A stretch of 64,000 nucleotides of DNA, taken from Streptomyces canus. GTDB taxonomy: Bacteria > Actinomycetota > Actinomycetes > Streptomycetales > Streptomycetaceae. The stretch lies in NCBI RefSeq assembly GCF_030815415.1, contig NZ_JAUSWW010000001.1:2418001-2482000 (forward strand), read 5' to 3'. The translations under genes were made by a program, and so were the position numbers. The notes beneath the pieces were generated by a model. The model did no database searches and had not been told where the DNA came from. It saw nothing but the letters and a program-made list of their open reading frames with translations. This document shows positions 45,402-53,818 of the stretch, piece after piece; within the stretch, counting starts at the first letter, position 1, and each line of letters starts with the position of its first letter.

Positions 45402-46853
45402 TTGAGACGCAACGCCGTTCGCCTACTGCTGGCGATGCTGGTCGCACTCGCGGCCTGCCTCGTCGGCCCGGGCTCCCCCGCCGCCCAGGCCGCCGTGCCC
45501 GACTCCCCCGCCGTGACCTACACCAACCCGATCGCGGAGAAGCGGGCCGACCCGCACATCTTCAAACACACCGACGGCTACTACTACTTCACCGCGACGG
45601 TCCCCGAGTACGACCGCATCGTGCTGCGCCGCGCGACCACCATCCAGGGGCTGTCGACGGCAGCCGAGGTCACCATCTGGACCAAGCACACCAGCGGGGC
45701 GATGGGCGCGCACATCTGGGCGCCGGAGATCCACTTCATCGACGGCAAGTGGTACGTGTACTTCGCCGCCGGGTCCACCAGTGATGTGTGGGCGATCCGG
45801 ATGTACGTCCTGGAGGGCACCGGCGCCAATCCGCTCACCGCGACCTGGGCCGAGAAGGGCCAGATCAAGACCACCTGGGAGAGCTTCTCGCTGGACGCGA
45901 CCACCTTCGCCGTGAACGGTGTGCGCTATCTGGCGTGGGCGCAGCGCAACCCGTCGGAGGACAACAACACCAGCCTGTTCATAGCGAAGATGTCCAACCC
46001 CTGGACGATCAGCGGGACTCCGGCGGAGCTCTCGCAGCCGACGCTGTCGTGGGAGACCGTCGGCTACAAGGTCAACGAGGGTCCGGCGCTGATCCAGCAC
46101 GGCTCCAAGGTCTTCATGACGTACTCGGCGAGCGCCACCGACGCCAACTACTGCCTCGGGATGCTGACCGCGTCGGCGACCGCCGATCTCACCAACCCGG
46201 CCTCCTGGACGAAGAGTCCGGCGCCGGTCTTCCAGACGAGCGCGGCGACCTCGCAGTACGGTCCGGGCCACAACTCCTTCACCGTCTCCGAGGACGGCAA
46301 GTCGGACATCCTCGTCTACCACGACCGCAGCTACAAGGACATCACCGGCGACCCGCTGAACGACCCGAACCGCCGTACCCGGGTGCAGAAGGTGTACTGG
46401 AAGTCCGACGGCACCCCCGACTTCGGCATCCCGGTCGCCGACGGGGTCACCCCGCAGCGCCTGTCGTCGTACAACTTCGCGGACCGCTTCATCCGGCACT
46501 GGGAGTACCGGGCCCGTATCGAGGCGAACGTCTCGCCGCTCGCCGACTCGCAGTTCCGGGTCGTCACCGGCCTCGCCGGCACCGGCACGGTCTCCCTGGA
46601 GTCGGCGAACTTCCCCGGGTACTTCCTGCGGCACAAGAACTTCGAGGTGTGGGTGGAGAAGAACGACGGCACCTCGGCCTTCGCCTCGTCCGCCAGCTTC
46701 TACCGGCGGGCCGGGCTGGCCGACTCGGCGGGGGTCTCCTACGAGTCGTACAACTACGCCGGCCGGTATGTGCGGCACTACAACTACCTGCTGTACGTGC
46801 AGGCGCTGAGCACCTCCACGGACCGGGCGGACGCCACCTTCTACGCCCAGTAG
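45402..46853 (+). CDS. Secreted GH43 arabinofuranosidase with AbfB (CBM42) domain
   Basis: A 483-residue secreted enzyme with a signal peptide ending near AAQA-AV. The GH43 domain has Asp in RADPHIFKH, Asp in SLDATTF and Glu in VNEGPALI. The last 140 residues are an AbfB trefoil binding arabinofuranose side chains, with its three repeats ending FIRH, FLRH and YVRH. This GH43-CBM42 layout matches known Streptomyces exo-arabinofuranosidases. The start is TTG at 45402 with GGAG seven bases upstream. It is co-transcribed with the preceding GH43 gene, giving a pair for arabinan or arabinoxylan breakdown outside the cell. Confidence 0.93.
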   Translation: MRRNAVRLLLAMLVALAACLVGPGSPAAQAAVPDSPAVTYTNPIAEKRADPHIFKHTDGYYYFTATVPEYDRIVLRRATTIQGLSTAAEVTIWTKHTSGAMGAHIWAPEIHFIDGKWYVYFAAGSTSDVWAIRMYVLEGTGANPLTATWAEKGQIKTTWESFSLDATTFAVNGVRYLAWAQRNPSEDNNTSLFIAKMSNPWTISGTPAELSQPTLSWETVGYKVNEGPALIQHGSKVFMTYSASATDANYCLGMLTASATADLTNPASWTKSPAPVFQTSAATSQYGPGHNSFTVSEDGKSDILVYHDRSYKDITGDPLNDPNRRTRVQKVYWKSDGTPDFGIPVADGVTPQRLSSYNFADRFIRHWEYRARIEANVSPLADSQFRVVTGLAGTGTVSLESANFPGYFLRHKNFEVWVEKNDGTSAFASSASFYRRAGLADSAGVSYESYNYAGRYVRHYNYLLYVQALSTSTDRADATFYAQ

Positions 46854-46881
46854 ACGGTCCCGAAGGCATGATCGAATAGAC

Positions 46882-46900
46882 TATACACTGCATGTATAAT
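46882..46900 (+). promoter_or_regulatory. AT-rich promoter and palindrome upstream of the NodB-type lipoprotein
   Basis: The palindrome TATACA-CTGCA-TGTATA (46882-46898) overlaps a perfect TATAAT (46895-46900). The outer bases GACTATA and TATAGTC (46879-46917) also pair. The block from 46875 to 46915 is about 70 percent A+T in an otherwise about 70 percent GC region. The start codon at 46920 has no ribosome site. Confidence 0.55.
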
Positions 46901-46919
46901 CGCTATATATAGTCCCGGT

Positions 46920-47708
46920 ATGCCTTCTGCGACCAACAAGATGAACAAAACGGGGAACAGGTTCCGAGCGGCGCTGATGTCGGCGGCGGCGGCGTCCTTG
47001 GCGCTGTCGCTGACCGGCTGCGGATCGCTCGACACGACCGCGCCCAGCGCCGCTCGGAACCAGGCCGCGGCAACCGCCCAGACGGCCCGGTTCGGGACCG
47101 TCGACTGCCGCCAGGCCAAGTGCGTCGCGCTCACCTTCGACGCCGGGCCCAGCGAGCACTCCGCCCGGCTGCTCGACATCCTCGAGGAGAAGCAGGTCCC
47201 GGCGACCTTCTTCCTCCTCGGCAAACGGCACATCGAGAAATACCCGGACCTCGTCGGACGCATGGCCGACGAGGGCCACGAGGTGGCCAGCCACACCTGG
47301 GACCACAAGATCCTGACGAAGCTGACGCCCGAGGAGATACGCGAGGAACTGGAGCGCCCCAACAGGGAGATAGAGCGGCTCACCGGGCAGAGACCGACGC
47401 TCATGCGCCCGCCGCAGGGCAGAACGAACGACACCGTCCACGACATCTGCCGTGAGCTGGGCATGGCGGAGGTGCTGTGGAGCGTCACCGCCAAGGACTA
47501 CAAGACGAACGACTCCGCGCTGATCCAGAAGCGCGTGCTCGACCAGGTGTCCCGCGACGGGATCATCCTGCTCCACGACCTCTACGACGGCACCGTGCCG
47601 GCCGTGCCCGGGATCATCGACGCGCTGAAGGCGCGGGGGTATGTCTTCGTGACCGTGCCGCAGTTGCTGGCCCCCGGGAAGGCCGAGCCGGGGAAGGTGT
47701 ACCGCTGA
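46920..47708 (+). CDS. Polysaccharide deacetylase (NodB domain) lipoprotein
   Basis: A 262-residue exported lipoprotein with lipobox LSLTGC near residue 33. The NodB motifs follow: LTFDAGPSEHS near 73, SHTWDHKI near 118, MRPPQGRTND near 157 and ILLHDLYDG near 210. Motif 1 reads TFDAGP rather than TFDDGP, so the metal-binding second Asp is Ala; the first (base) Asp and both His remain. The family removes acetyl groups from chitin, xylan or peptidoglycan. It follows the two GH43 enzymes and may help with acetylated hemicellulose, though it has its own unusual promoter. ATG 46941 is an alternative start. Confidence 0.88.
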   Translation: MPSATNKMNKTGNRFRAALMSAAAASLALSLTGCGSLDTTAPSAARNQAAATAQTARFGTVDCRQAKCVALTFDAGPSEHSARLLDILEEKQVPATFFLLGKRHIEKYPDLVGRMADEGHEVASHTWDHKILTKLTPEEIREELERPNREIERLTGQRPTLMRPPQGRTNDTVHDICRELGMAEVLWSVTAKDYKTNDSALIQKRVLDQVSRDGIILLHDLYDGTVPAVPGIIDALKARGYVFVTVPQLLAPGKAEPGKVYR

Positions 47709-47723
47709 GGCCCTTCGGGGCTT

Positions 47724-48938
47724 TCACCAGGTGAGGCGCAGACGGTACGGGGAACGGTGGATCATCGTGGGCCGCATCTCGACCGGCCGGTCGTCCGCCA
47801 GTCGCAGCCCGGGCAGCCGCCGGGTCAACTCCTCCAGAGTGAGCCGGAGTTGCTCACGGGCGAGCTGGGAGCCGGGGCAGCCGTGCACACCGACCCCGAA
47901 GGCGAGATGGCGGCCCGGAGCACGGGTGATGTCGAACGCGTCGGGGCGCGGATGGCGGGCGGCGTCCCGATTGGCGCCGCCGAAGGCCACGAACACCGTC
48001 GCTCCGGGCGGGAGTTCGGTCCCGGCGACAGTGACCGGGCCGGTGGTCACCCAGCGGAACCCCTGCAAGGCGCTGTCGTAGCGGGCGGCCTCCTCGACCG
48101 CCGCCGCTATCCGCGCCGGCTCGGCGCACAGCAGCTCCCACTGCTCCCGGTGCCGCAGCAGGTGCAGGACCGTCGTCCCGATGAGCGCGGTGGTGGTGAG
48201 ATGCCCGGCGATCAGCAGGTTCTGAAGGTGGGCGACGAGCTCGTGCCGGTGCTCCAGGGTGAGGTCACCGGGCCCGGCGACGGCGCCGACGAGCTCCGTG
48301 CACAGGTCCTCACGGGGCGCGGCGTGCCGTTCCCGCACATACCGGTCCAGCGTGTGCTGCATCGCGACGACGTCCTCGGCGGCGGCGACCTGCTCGGCCT
48401 CCTCCAGCGGACGGAACAGCAGCTCCTCGGCACGATGACCGCCGTGCACGACGCCGGGCACGTCCTCGGGATCGAGGCCGACGATACGGCCGATGACGTC
48501 ACCGGGAAGCTTTCCGGCGTACGCCGACATCAGCTCGACCTCGCCGTCCTCGGCGAACCCCTCGACCAGCTCGGCAGCACGCCCGGCGGCGTACGGCAGA
48601 ACGCCGGCGACCCGCGCCGGCGAGAGCCCGCGGACGATCGGCGCGCGCAGTTCCTGATGCCGGGCGCCGTCGGAGGTGACGACGACGGGCCGCCCGCCGA
48701 AGCCGCCGCCGAGGACGGCGAGCGCGGCGGGCGAGGGCAGCACGTCCGGGATGAGCGCGTTGGCCGACGAGAAGTCCTCGGGCCTGCGCAGGACTTCCCG
48801 CACATCGGCGTCCCGGGCGACCAGCCAGGCGTCCAGCTCGTCCAGGTACGTCAGCCCGTCGGCCTGCCGCGCCCGCTCGTAGTGCGGATAGGGGTCGCGC
48901 TGCAACTCATCACGTCTCCCCAGCAGTTCACGGTCCAC
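47724..48938 (-). CDS. Cytochrome P450
   Basis: A 404-residue soluble bacterial-type P450. The oxygen-binding I-helix is LLIAGHLTTTALIG near residue 240, ExxR is in VEEAARY near 285 and the heme-binding loop is HLAFGVGVHGCPGSQLAR near 345-362. The GTG start at 48938 gives the usual length. No ferredoxin or reductase gene adjoins it. The substrate cannot be read. It is convergent with the deacetylase gene. Confidence 0.93.
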   Translation of the reverse strand: MDRELLGRRDELQRDPYPHYERARQADGLTYLDELDAWLVARDADVREVLRRPEDFSSANALIPDVLPSPAALAVLGGGFGGRPVVVTSDGARHQELRAPIVRGLSPARVAGVLPYAAGRAAELVEGFAEDGEVELMSAYAGKLPGDVIGRIVGLDPEDVPGVVHGGHRAEELLFRPLEEAEQVAAAEDVVAMQHTLDRYVRERHAAPREDLCTELVGAVAGPGDLTLEHRHELVAHLQNLLIAGHLTTTALIGTTVLHLLRHREQWELLCAEPARIAAAVEEAARYDSALQGFRWVTTGPVTVAGTELPPGATVFVAFGGANRDAARHPRPDAFDITRAPGRHLAFGVGVHGCPGSQLAREQLRLTLEELTRRLPGLRLADDRPVEMRPTMIHRSPYRLRLTW

Positions 48939-49072
48939 GGGGCGCCCTCCGGCCGCTGGTGGTGCGAGGTCGCGCTCATGGTGCCGTACGGGTGTACGGA
49001 TGCGATAGATGCCATGACGTCAATGGGCCATGCCTGTCGCCCCGTTCACCCCACGCACCCCCGTGCATCCCG

Positions 49073-50086
49073 TCAGAAGACGACAGACCACCCCTCTCGT
49101 GCCGCCTGGTCCTTCGTGTACGAAACACCGTGCGCCTTGAGTCCCTTGGCGTCGAGCAGGGTGATCTCGCCGCCGTGGTTGCCGAGTTGGGCTCCGTCTG
49201 CGCCGAGCGGGACGACGAGACAGGCGCCGGGGGCGAGCGGACCGGTCGGCACCGGGGACTTCTGGCCCAGCCGGTCCCCGATGCGCCAGCCGGTGAGGTC
49301 GACGGGGTCGGGTGAGGCGTTGAGCAGGGTGACCGTCTCCGCCTCGGGTGCGGGGCCGCGCGGGTTGACGAGCGCCGCGACGATCCGGACGGGCAGGCTG
49401 TCCGGCTCGGGCCGGTTGCCCTCGACGTCCTCCAGGGCGTGGCCGGTGACGTCGTCCGTGTGCCAGGCCTGACTCTGGAAGGCGAGGAAGATCCCCACCC
49501 AGCGGTCCTGCCCCGGGAAGTGGATGAGGATCCCGCCGTCCTGCCAGACACCGTCGTCGCCACGGAACTTCCGGCTGTTGCCCTGGTTCATGTGGATGTC
49601 GTGGATGCCGTTGCCGGGCAGGAAGCCGAACACCTTGTCCTTGACGCGGGATTCGGGCCCGAAGCGCTCGCCGAAGACGTACAGCCGGGCGTCCGGGTCC
49701 GCGACGGCACGCCGTACGTAGTGATCGAGGATGTCGGCCAGGTCGTCGTCGGCGCCGGGGGCGTCCGGGGGCAGGGTGCGCATCTTCGCCGGGTCGAAGA
49801 GGTTGCCGCGCACGAAGTCGAGGTTCGGGCCGCCGGGGCCGGGCGGCAGGGGGTTCCAGCCGCTGCCGAGTCCCGCGAGCCGAGCCGTGACCGGGTGCCG
49901 GAAGTCCTCGTCGACGAGGTAGAGCAGCTCCGAGGGACGCTCCTGGGACAGCACATTGACTGCGGCGCGGTAGTGGACGCCCTGATCGTCGGTCAGATGG
50001 ATCTGGTAGTGCGGGGTGTCGACGGCGCCCTCGCGCCGGGTGTCGACCGCCCGTGTGATCAGTACGCCGTAGGCCTTCAGTGGCAT
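49073..50086 (-). CDS. DUF2278 (YukJ-like) protein with lamin-tail-like C-terminus
   Basis: A 337-residue cytosolic protein. The first 230 residues are DUF2278: MPLKAYGVLITRAVDTRREG, HYQIHLTDDQGVHYRAAVNV, GIHDIHMNQGNSRKF and DGGILIHFPGQDRWVGIFLAFQSQAWHT. The last 100 residues look like a lamin-tail (LTD) Ig-like fold (ETVTLLNASPDPVDLTGWRIGDR). Function is unknown. ATG at 50086 was preferred because GGGGGAG lies nine bases upstream; the frame is open for 88 more codons. Confidence 0.85.
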   Translation of the reverse strand: MPLKAYGVLITRAVDTRREGAVDTPHYQIHLTDDQGVHYRAAVNVLSQERPSELLYLVDEDFRHPVTARLAGLGSGWNPLPPGPGGPNLDFVRGNLFDPAKMRTLPPDAPGADDDLADILDHYVRRAVADPDARLYVFGERFGPESRVKDKVFGFLPGNGIHDIHMNQGNSRKFRGDDGVWQDGGILIHFPGQDRWVGIFLAFQSQAWHTDDVTGHALEDVEGNRPEPDSLPVRIVAALVNPRGPAPEAETVTLLNASPDPVDLTGWRIGDRLGQKSPVPTGPLAPGACLVVPLGADGAQLGNHGGEITLLDAKGLKAHGVSYTKDQAAREGWSVVF

Positions 50087-50257
50087 GGTGACCAACTCCC
50101 CCTGGGGCGGGCGGAATGCCCACCCATGGTCGGAATCGTAGGGGTTGCGGGCCCTGGTGCGGGGCGGGTTCGCAGGGGGTACGCCCGTCCGACGACCGCC
50201 GAGGGGGCCAAGTATGTGAGCCGGGTATGAATACGGCGCTGAGCCGGCCCGGTTCCC

Positions 50258-50263
50258 TAAGAT
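50258..50263 (+). promoter_or_regulatory. -10 box for a likely leaderless SRPBCC transcript
   Basis: TAAGAT ends seven bases before the GTG at 50270, with no Shine-Dalgarno sequence between. This fits transcription starting at the start codon. Confidence 0.4.
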
Positions 50264-50269
50264 CGTCGC

Positions 50270-50710
50270 GTGGTCAACTTCCTCCTCGAACGCACGGCAC
50301 CGCTTCCTCCTGACGAGGCATGGCGCCGCCTCACGCAGTGGCCCCGCCATGGCGAAGTGGTCCCGCTGACCCGCGTCACGGTGGAGACCGCGGAACCGAC
50401 GGGTGTGGGCACGGTTTTCGTGGCCCGCTCAGGGGTCGGGCCGCTCACCTTCGACGACCGCATGGAGGTCACGCTGTGGCGGCCGCCGGTGTCCGGTGCG
50501 GGCGGACTGTGCCGACTGGAGAAACGGGGGCGCGTGGTGACCGGCTGGGCCGAGATCGAGGTCGGTCCCGGGCCGGGTGGGCGCAGTCGGGTGGTGTGGC
50601 GGGAGGAGCTGGGGTTCCGGTTTCTGCCCGGGGTGATGGATCCGGTGGTGCGGCGGGTGGCCGGGTATGTGTTCGGGCGGGCGGTGAATCGGCTGTTGAG
50701 GCGGGGGTGA
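50270..50710 (+). CDS. SRPBCC-fold protein
   Basis: A 146-residue START/SRPBCC (polyketide cyclase-like) protein: MVNFLLERTAPLPPDEAWRR, then FDDRMEVTLWRPP, then RSRVVWREELGFRFLPGVMDPVVRRVAGYVF. Such folds bind hydrophobic ligands; the actual ligand is unknown. The GTG start fits a leaderless message. Confidence 0.85.
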   Translation: MVNFLLERTAPLPPDEAWRRLTQWPRHGEVVPLTRVTVETAEPTGVGTVFVARSGVGPLTFDDRMEVTLWRPPVSGAGGLCRLEKRGRVVTGWAEIEVGPGPGGRSRVVWREELGFRFLPGVMDPVVRRVAGYVFGRAVNRLLRRG

Positions 50711-50734
50711 GGGTGGGCACCCGAGGCGGTTTTC

Positions 50735-50936
50735 GCCCTGAACGGGCCTCGTCCTCAAACGCCGGACGGGCTGGGTGATACGGACCGGCGTCAGTGAATC
50801 CAGCCCCTCCAGCGTTGAATCCAGCCCCTCCGGCGTTTGAGGAGCGGGGGTCCAGGGGGCGGAGCCCCCTGGGGGCGGGGTCGAAGGGGCGGCAGCCCCT
50901 GGAGGATGGGACGGGTAGGGGCGGCGGGGGCGAAAA
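50735..50936. repeat. Composite GC-rich inverted repeat, copy A
   Basis: About 200 bases between convergent genes. The left arm has CTCGTCCTCAAACGCCGGAC. The right part has CGGCGTTTGAGGAGCGGGGG, a GGGGGCGGAGCCCCC stem, a GGGGCGGCAGCCCC stem and a GACGGGTAGGGGCGGCGGGG tail. The two arms pair. A 22-base tandem (GAATCCAGCCCCTCC, twice) sits between them. It is near-identical, in reverse, to copy B at 60665-60826. Confidence 0.8.
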
Positions 50937-50944
50937 CAGCCCGT

Positions 50945-52096
50945 TCAGGCCACCGACCCGATCCGCCCCACCCCCACCGACGTCGCGTCATGGTGGATCG
51001 GCGTATGCGCCCCCGTCAGTGAGACCCCGCTCCCCCCACGCCGGTTGGCGACGATCTCCGCCCCGATCGACAGGGCTGTCTCCTCCGGCGTGCGGGCGCC
51101 CAGGTCCAGGCCGATGGGCGATCGCAGTCGAGCCAACTCCATCTCGGTCACGCCGACTTCGCGCAACCGCTCATTGCGGTCCAGGTGCGTCCGGCGGGAG
51201 CCCATCGCGCCGACGTAGGCGACCGGCAGACGGAGCGCCAGCCGGAGCAGGGGTATGTCGAACTTCGCGTCGTGGGTCAGGACGCACAGGACCGTGCGGG
51301 CGTCGACCTCCGTGCGCTCCAGGTACGTGTGGGGCCACTCGACGACGATCTCGTCCGCGTCCGGGAAGCGGGCCGCCGTCGCGAACACCGGGCGCGCGTC
51401 GCACACCGTGACGTGATAGCCCAGGAACTTCCCCACCCGCACCAGCGCCGACGCGAAGTCGATCGCACCGAAGACGATCATCCGAGGCGCCGGGACCGAG
51501 GACTCGACCAGGACCGTCAGCGGGGCCCCGCAGCGGGAGCCCTGTTCGCCGATCTCCAGGGTGCCCGTGTGGCCGGCGTCCAGGAAGGCGCCGGCCTCGG
51601 CCGCCACCGTGCGGTCCAGTTCCGGGTGGCCGCCGTAGCCGCCGTCGTACGAGCCGTCAGGGCGGACCAGCAGCACGCGGCCCGTCAGGTCCGACGGGCC
51701 CGACACGATCCGGGCCACCGCCGCCGCCTCGCCCGACGAGGCCGCGGCCAGAGCCGCCGTCACCACCGGACGGACAGGGTCGCCCGCCCGTACCGGCGTG
51801 ACCAGGATGTCGATGACGCCGCCGCAGGTCAGACCGACCGCGAAGGCGTCGTCGTCGCTGTAGCCGAAGCGCTCCAGGACCGTCTCGCCGTCCTGAAGCG
51901 CCTGTTGGCACAGCTCGTACACCGCGCCCTCCACACAACCGCCGGAGACCGAGCCGATCGCCGTGCCGTCGGCGTCGACCGCGAGGGCGGCGCCGGGCCG
52001 GCGAGGGGCGCTGCCGCCGACGGCCACCACGGTGGCCACGGCGAAGTCGCGTCCCTGCTCGACCCACCGGTGCAGCTCTTCGGCGATGTCCAGCAT
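50945..52096 (-). CDS. XdhC/CoxI family maturation factor
   Basis: A 383-residue protein that in related systems inserts the sulfurated molybdenum cofactor into xanthine dehydrogenase. The N-terminal CoxI domain has VATVVAVGGSAPRRPGAALA and SGGCVEGAVYEL (residues 19-60). The C-terminal Rossmann domain has MIVFGAIDFASALVRVGKFLGYHV near 215 and YVGAMGSRRTH near 295. ATG at 52096 with GGAGACCGAG upstream is preferred over the longer frame. It lies downstream of the purine permease and the three xdh subunits on the same strand, matching that role. Confidence 0.9.
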   Translation of the reverse strand: MLDIAEELHRWVEQGRDFAVATVVAVGGSAPRRPGAALAVDADGTAIGSVSGGCVEGAVYELCQQALQDGETVLERFGYSDDDAFAVGLTCGGVIDILVTPVRAGDPVRPVVTAALAAASSGEAAAVARIVSGPSDLTGRVLLVRPDGSYDGGYGGHPELDRTVAAEAGAFLDAGHTGTLEIGEQGSRCGAPLTVLVESSVPAPRMIVFGAIDFASALVRVGKFLGYHVTVCDARPVFATAARFPDADEIVVEWPHTYLERTEVDARTVLCVLTHDAKFDIPLLRLALRLPVAYVGAMGSRRTHLDRNERLREVGVTEMELARLRSPIGLDLGARTPEETALSIGAEIVANRRGGSGVSLTGAHTPIHHDATSVGVGRIGSVA

Positions 52097-52139
52097 CTCT
52101 CGGTCTCCTTCACAACAGCGGTCGTATGCAAGAGGGCGG

Positions 52140-53597
52140 CTAGTGCACGCCCATCCAGCTCTCAATGGGACTGAGGGCGAAATAGACGAAGAAGATCAGT
52201 GTCAGGGCCCACATGAAGGCCCCGATCTCCCGCGCCTTGCTCTGGGCGACCTTGATCGCGACGTACGAGATGACGCCCGCGGCGACCCCCGCCGTGATCG
52301 AGTAGGTGAACGGCATGATGACGACGGTCAGGAAGACCGGGATCGCCGTCGCGCGGTCCGCCCAGTCGACGTGGCGCGCGTTCATCATCATCATCGCGCC
52401 GATGACCACCAGGGCCGCCGCCGCAACCTCGCCCGGGACGATCGCCGTCAGCGGGGTGAAGAACAGACAGGCCGCGAAGAACAGGCCGGTGACGACCGAG
52501 GAGAGGCCCGTGCGGGCTCCCTCGCCCACGCCCGTCGCCGACTCCACGAACACCGTCTGGCCCGAGGCGCCCGCGACGCCGCCGATCGCACCGCCGGCAC
52601 CGTCGATGAAGAGGGCCTTCGACAGGCCCGGCATCCGGCCCTGCTCGTCGGCCAGCTCGGCCTCCGTGCCGACACCGATGATGGTGGCCATCGCGTCGAA
52701 GAACCCGGCCAGGACGAGCGTGAAGACGATCATGCCGACCGTCATCGCGCCGACCTCGCCCCAGCCGCCGAACTCGACGTTGCCGAAGATCGAGAAGTCC
52801 GGCATCGAGACCGCGCTGCCGTGGAGTTCGGGAGCACCGCTCGCCCACTGCCCGGGGTCGATGACGTCGAGGGCGTTGAGCACCACGGCCAGAACGGTGC
52901 CGCCGACGATGCCGAGCAGGATCGCGCCGGGGACACCCCGCGCCTGGAGCATGAAGATCGCGAGCAGGGTCACCGCGAACAACAGCACCGGCCAGCCCGC
53001 GAGTTCACCCGCCGGGCCGAGCGTCACCGGGGTCGCCTCGCCCTGGTGCACGAAGCCGGCCTTGTAGAAGCCGATCAGGGCGACGAAGAGGCCGATGCCC
53101 ATGGTGATCGCGTGCTTCAGGGCCAGCGGGATCGCGTTCATGATCATCTCGCGGAGGCCGGTGACGACCAGCAGCATGATGACCACGCCGTACATCACGC
53201 ACATGCCCATGGCCTGCGGCCAGGTCATCGCGGGAGCGACCTGGGAGGCCAGGACGCCGGAGACGGAGAGGCCGGCGGCGAGGGCGAGCGGCACCTTGCC
53301 GAAGAAGCCCATCAGCAGCGTGGAGAAGGCCGCCGCGAACGCGGTCGCGGTGATGAGGGCCTTCTGGGCGAGCGTGTCCCCGGCCGCGTCCTTTCCGGAC
53401 AGGATCAGGGGGTTGAGCAGCAGGATGTACGCCATCGCCATGAAGGTGGTCGTACCGCCGCGCACCTCGCGCGCGACCGTGGATCCCCGCCTGGATATGT
53501 GAAAGTACCGGTCGAGCCAGGACCGTCCGGCCGGGACGCGGGTGCCTTCTCCCGCGTCGTCGGCGACGGTCCTCGGCTCCAGTGACTGCTGGGTCAT
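52140..53597 (-). CDS. NCS2/AzgA-like purine permease
   Basis: A 485-residue membrane protein of the AzgA-like guanine/hypoxanthine permease group. It has about 13 hydrophobic segments with the family stretches RGGTTTFMAMAYILLLNPLIL near residue 47 and GVGTEAELADEQGRMPGLSKAL near 310. GASGQTVFVESATGVGEGARTG lies near 345. It probably brings in hypoxanthine, guanine or adenine as substrates for the adjacent xanthine dehydrogenase. The 53598-53818 leader is GC-rich and holds short hairpins; I could not match it to a known purine riboswitch. Confidence 0.92.
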   Translation of the reverse strand: MTQQSLEPRTVADDAGEGTRVPAGRSWLDRYFHISRRGSTVAREVRGGTTTFMAMAYILLLNPLILSGKDAAGDTLAQKALITATAFAAAFSTLLMGFFGKVPLALAAGLSVSGVLASQVAPAMTWPQAMGMCVMYGVVIMLLVVTGLREMIMNAIPLALKHAITMGIGLFVALIGFYKAGFVHQGEATPVTLGPAGELAGWPVLLFAVTLLAIFMLQARGVPGAILLGIVGGTVLAVVLNALDVIDPGQWASGAPELHGSAVSMPDFSIFGNVEFGGWGEVGAMTVGMIVFTLVLAGFFDAMATIIGVGTEAELADEQGRMPGLSKALFIDGAGGAIGGVAGASGQTVFVESATGVGEGARTGLSSVVTGLFFAACLFFTPLTAIVPGEVAAAALVVIGAMMMMNARHVDWADRATAIPVFLTVVIMPFTYSITAGVAAGVISYVAIKVAQSKAREIGAFMWALTLIFFVYFALSPIESWMGVH

Positions 53598-53818
53598 GTG
53601 GGCCTACTCCCAAGGTTCACAGGGGCACCCGTACCAACCGCTGGTGCGGCTACGGGATTTGGGAAGGTGCTTCGGCCGCACGACCCGGGGGACGGCCCGA
53701 GACGAACGATCAGATCTGGTACTGGGACCTGCTTCAAGTGCCGCGAGCGGTGCGGGACCTGGTGCTCCGGGCGGCGCGGTGAAGTGTGACGTCCCCGCGC
53801 GCCGCCCGGAGAGCTTTG

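Noticed and set aside
50735..50936. Copy A repeat considered as a CRISPR-like array
   Set aside because: The short repeated unit occurs only twice without unique spacers; the rest is a set of hairpins shared with another intergenic site.
53598..53818. Purine riboswitch in the leader of the purine permease
   Set aside because: The leader has hairpins but I could not find the conserved junction sequences of the known purine, xanthine or PRPP classes.
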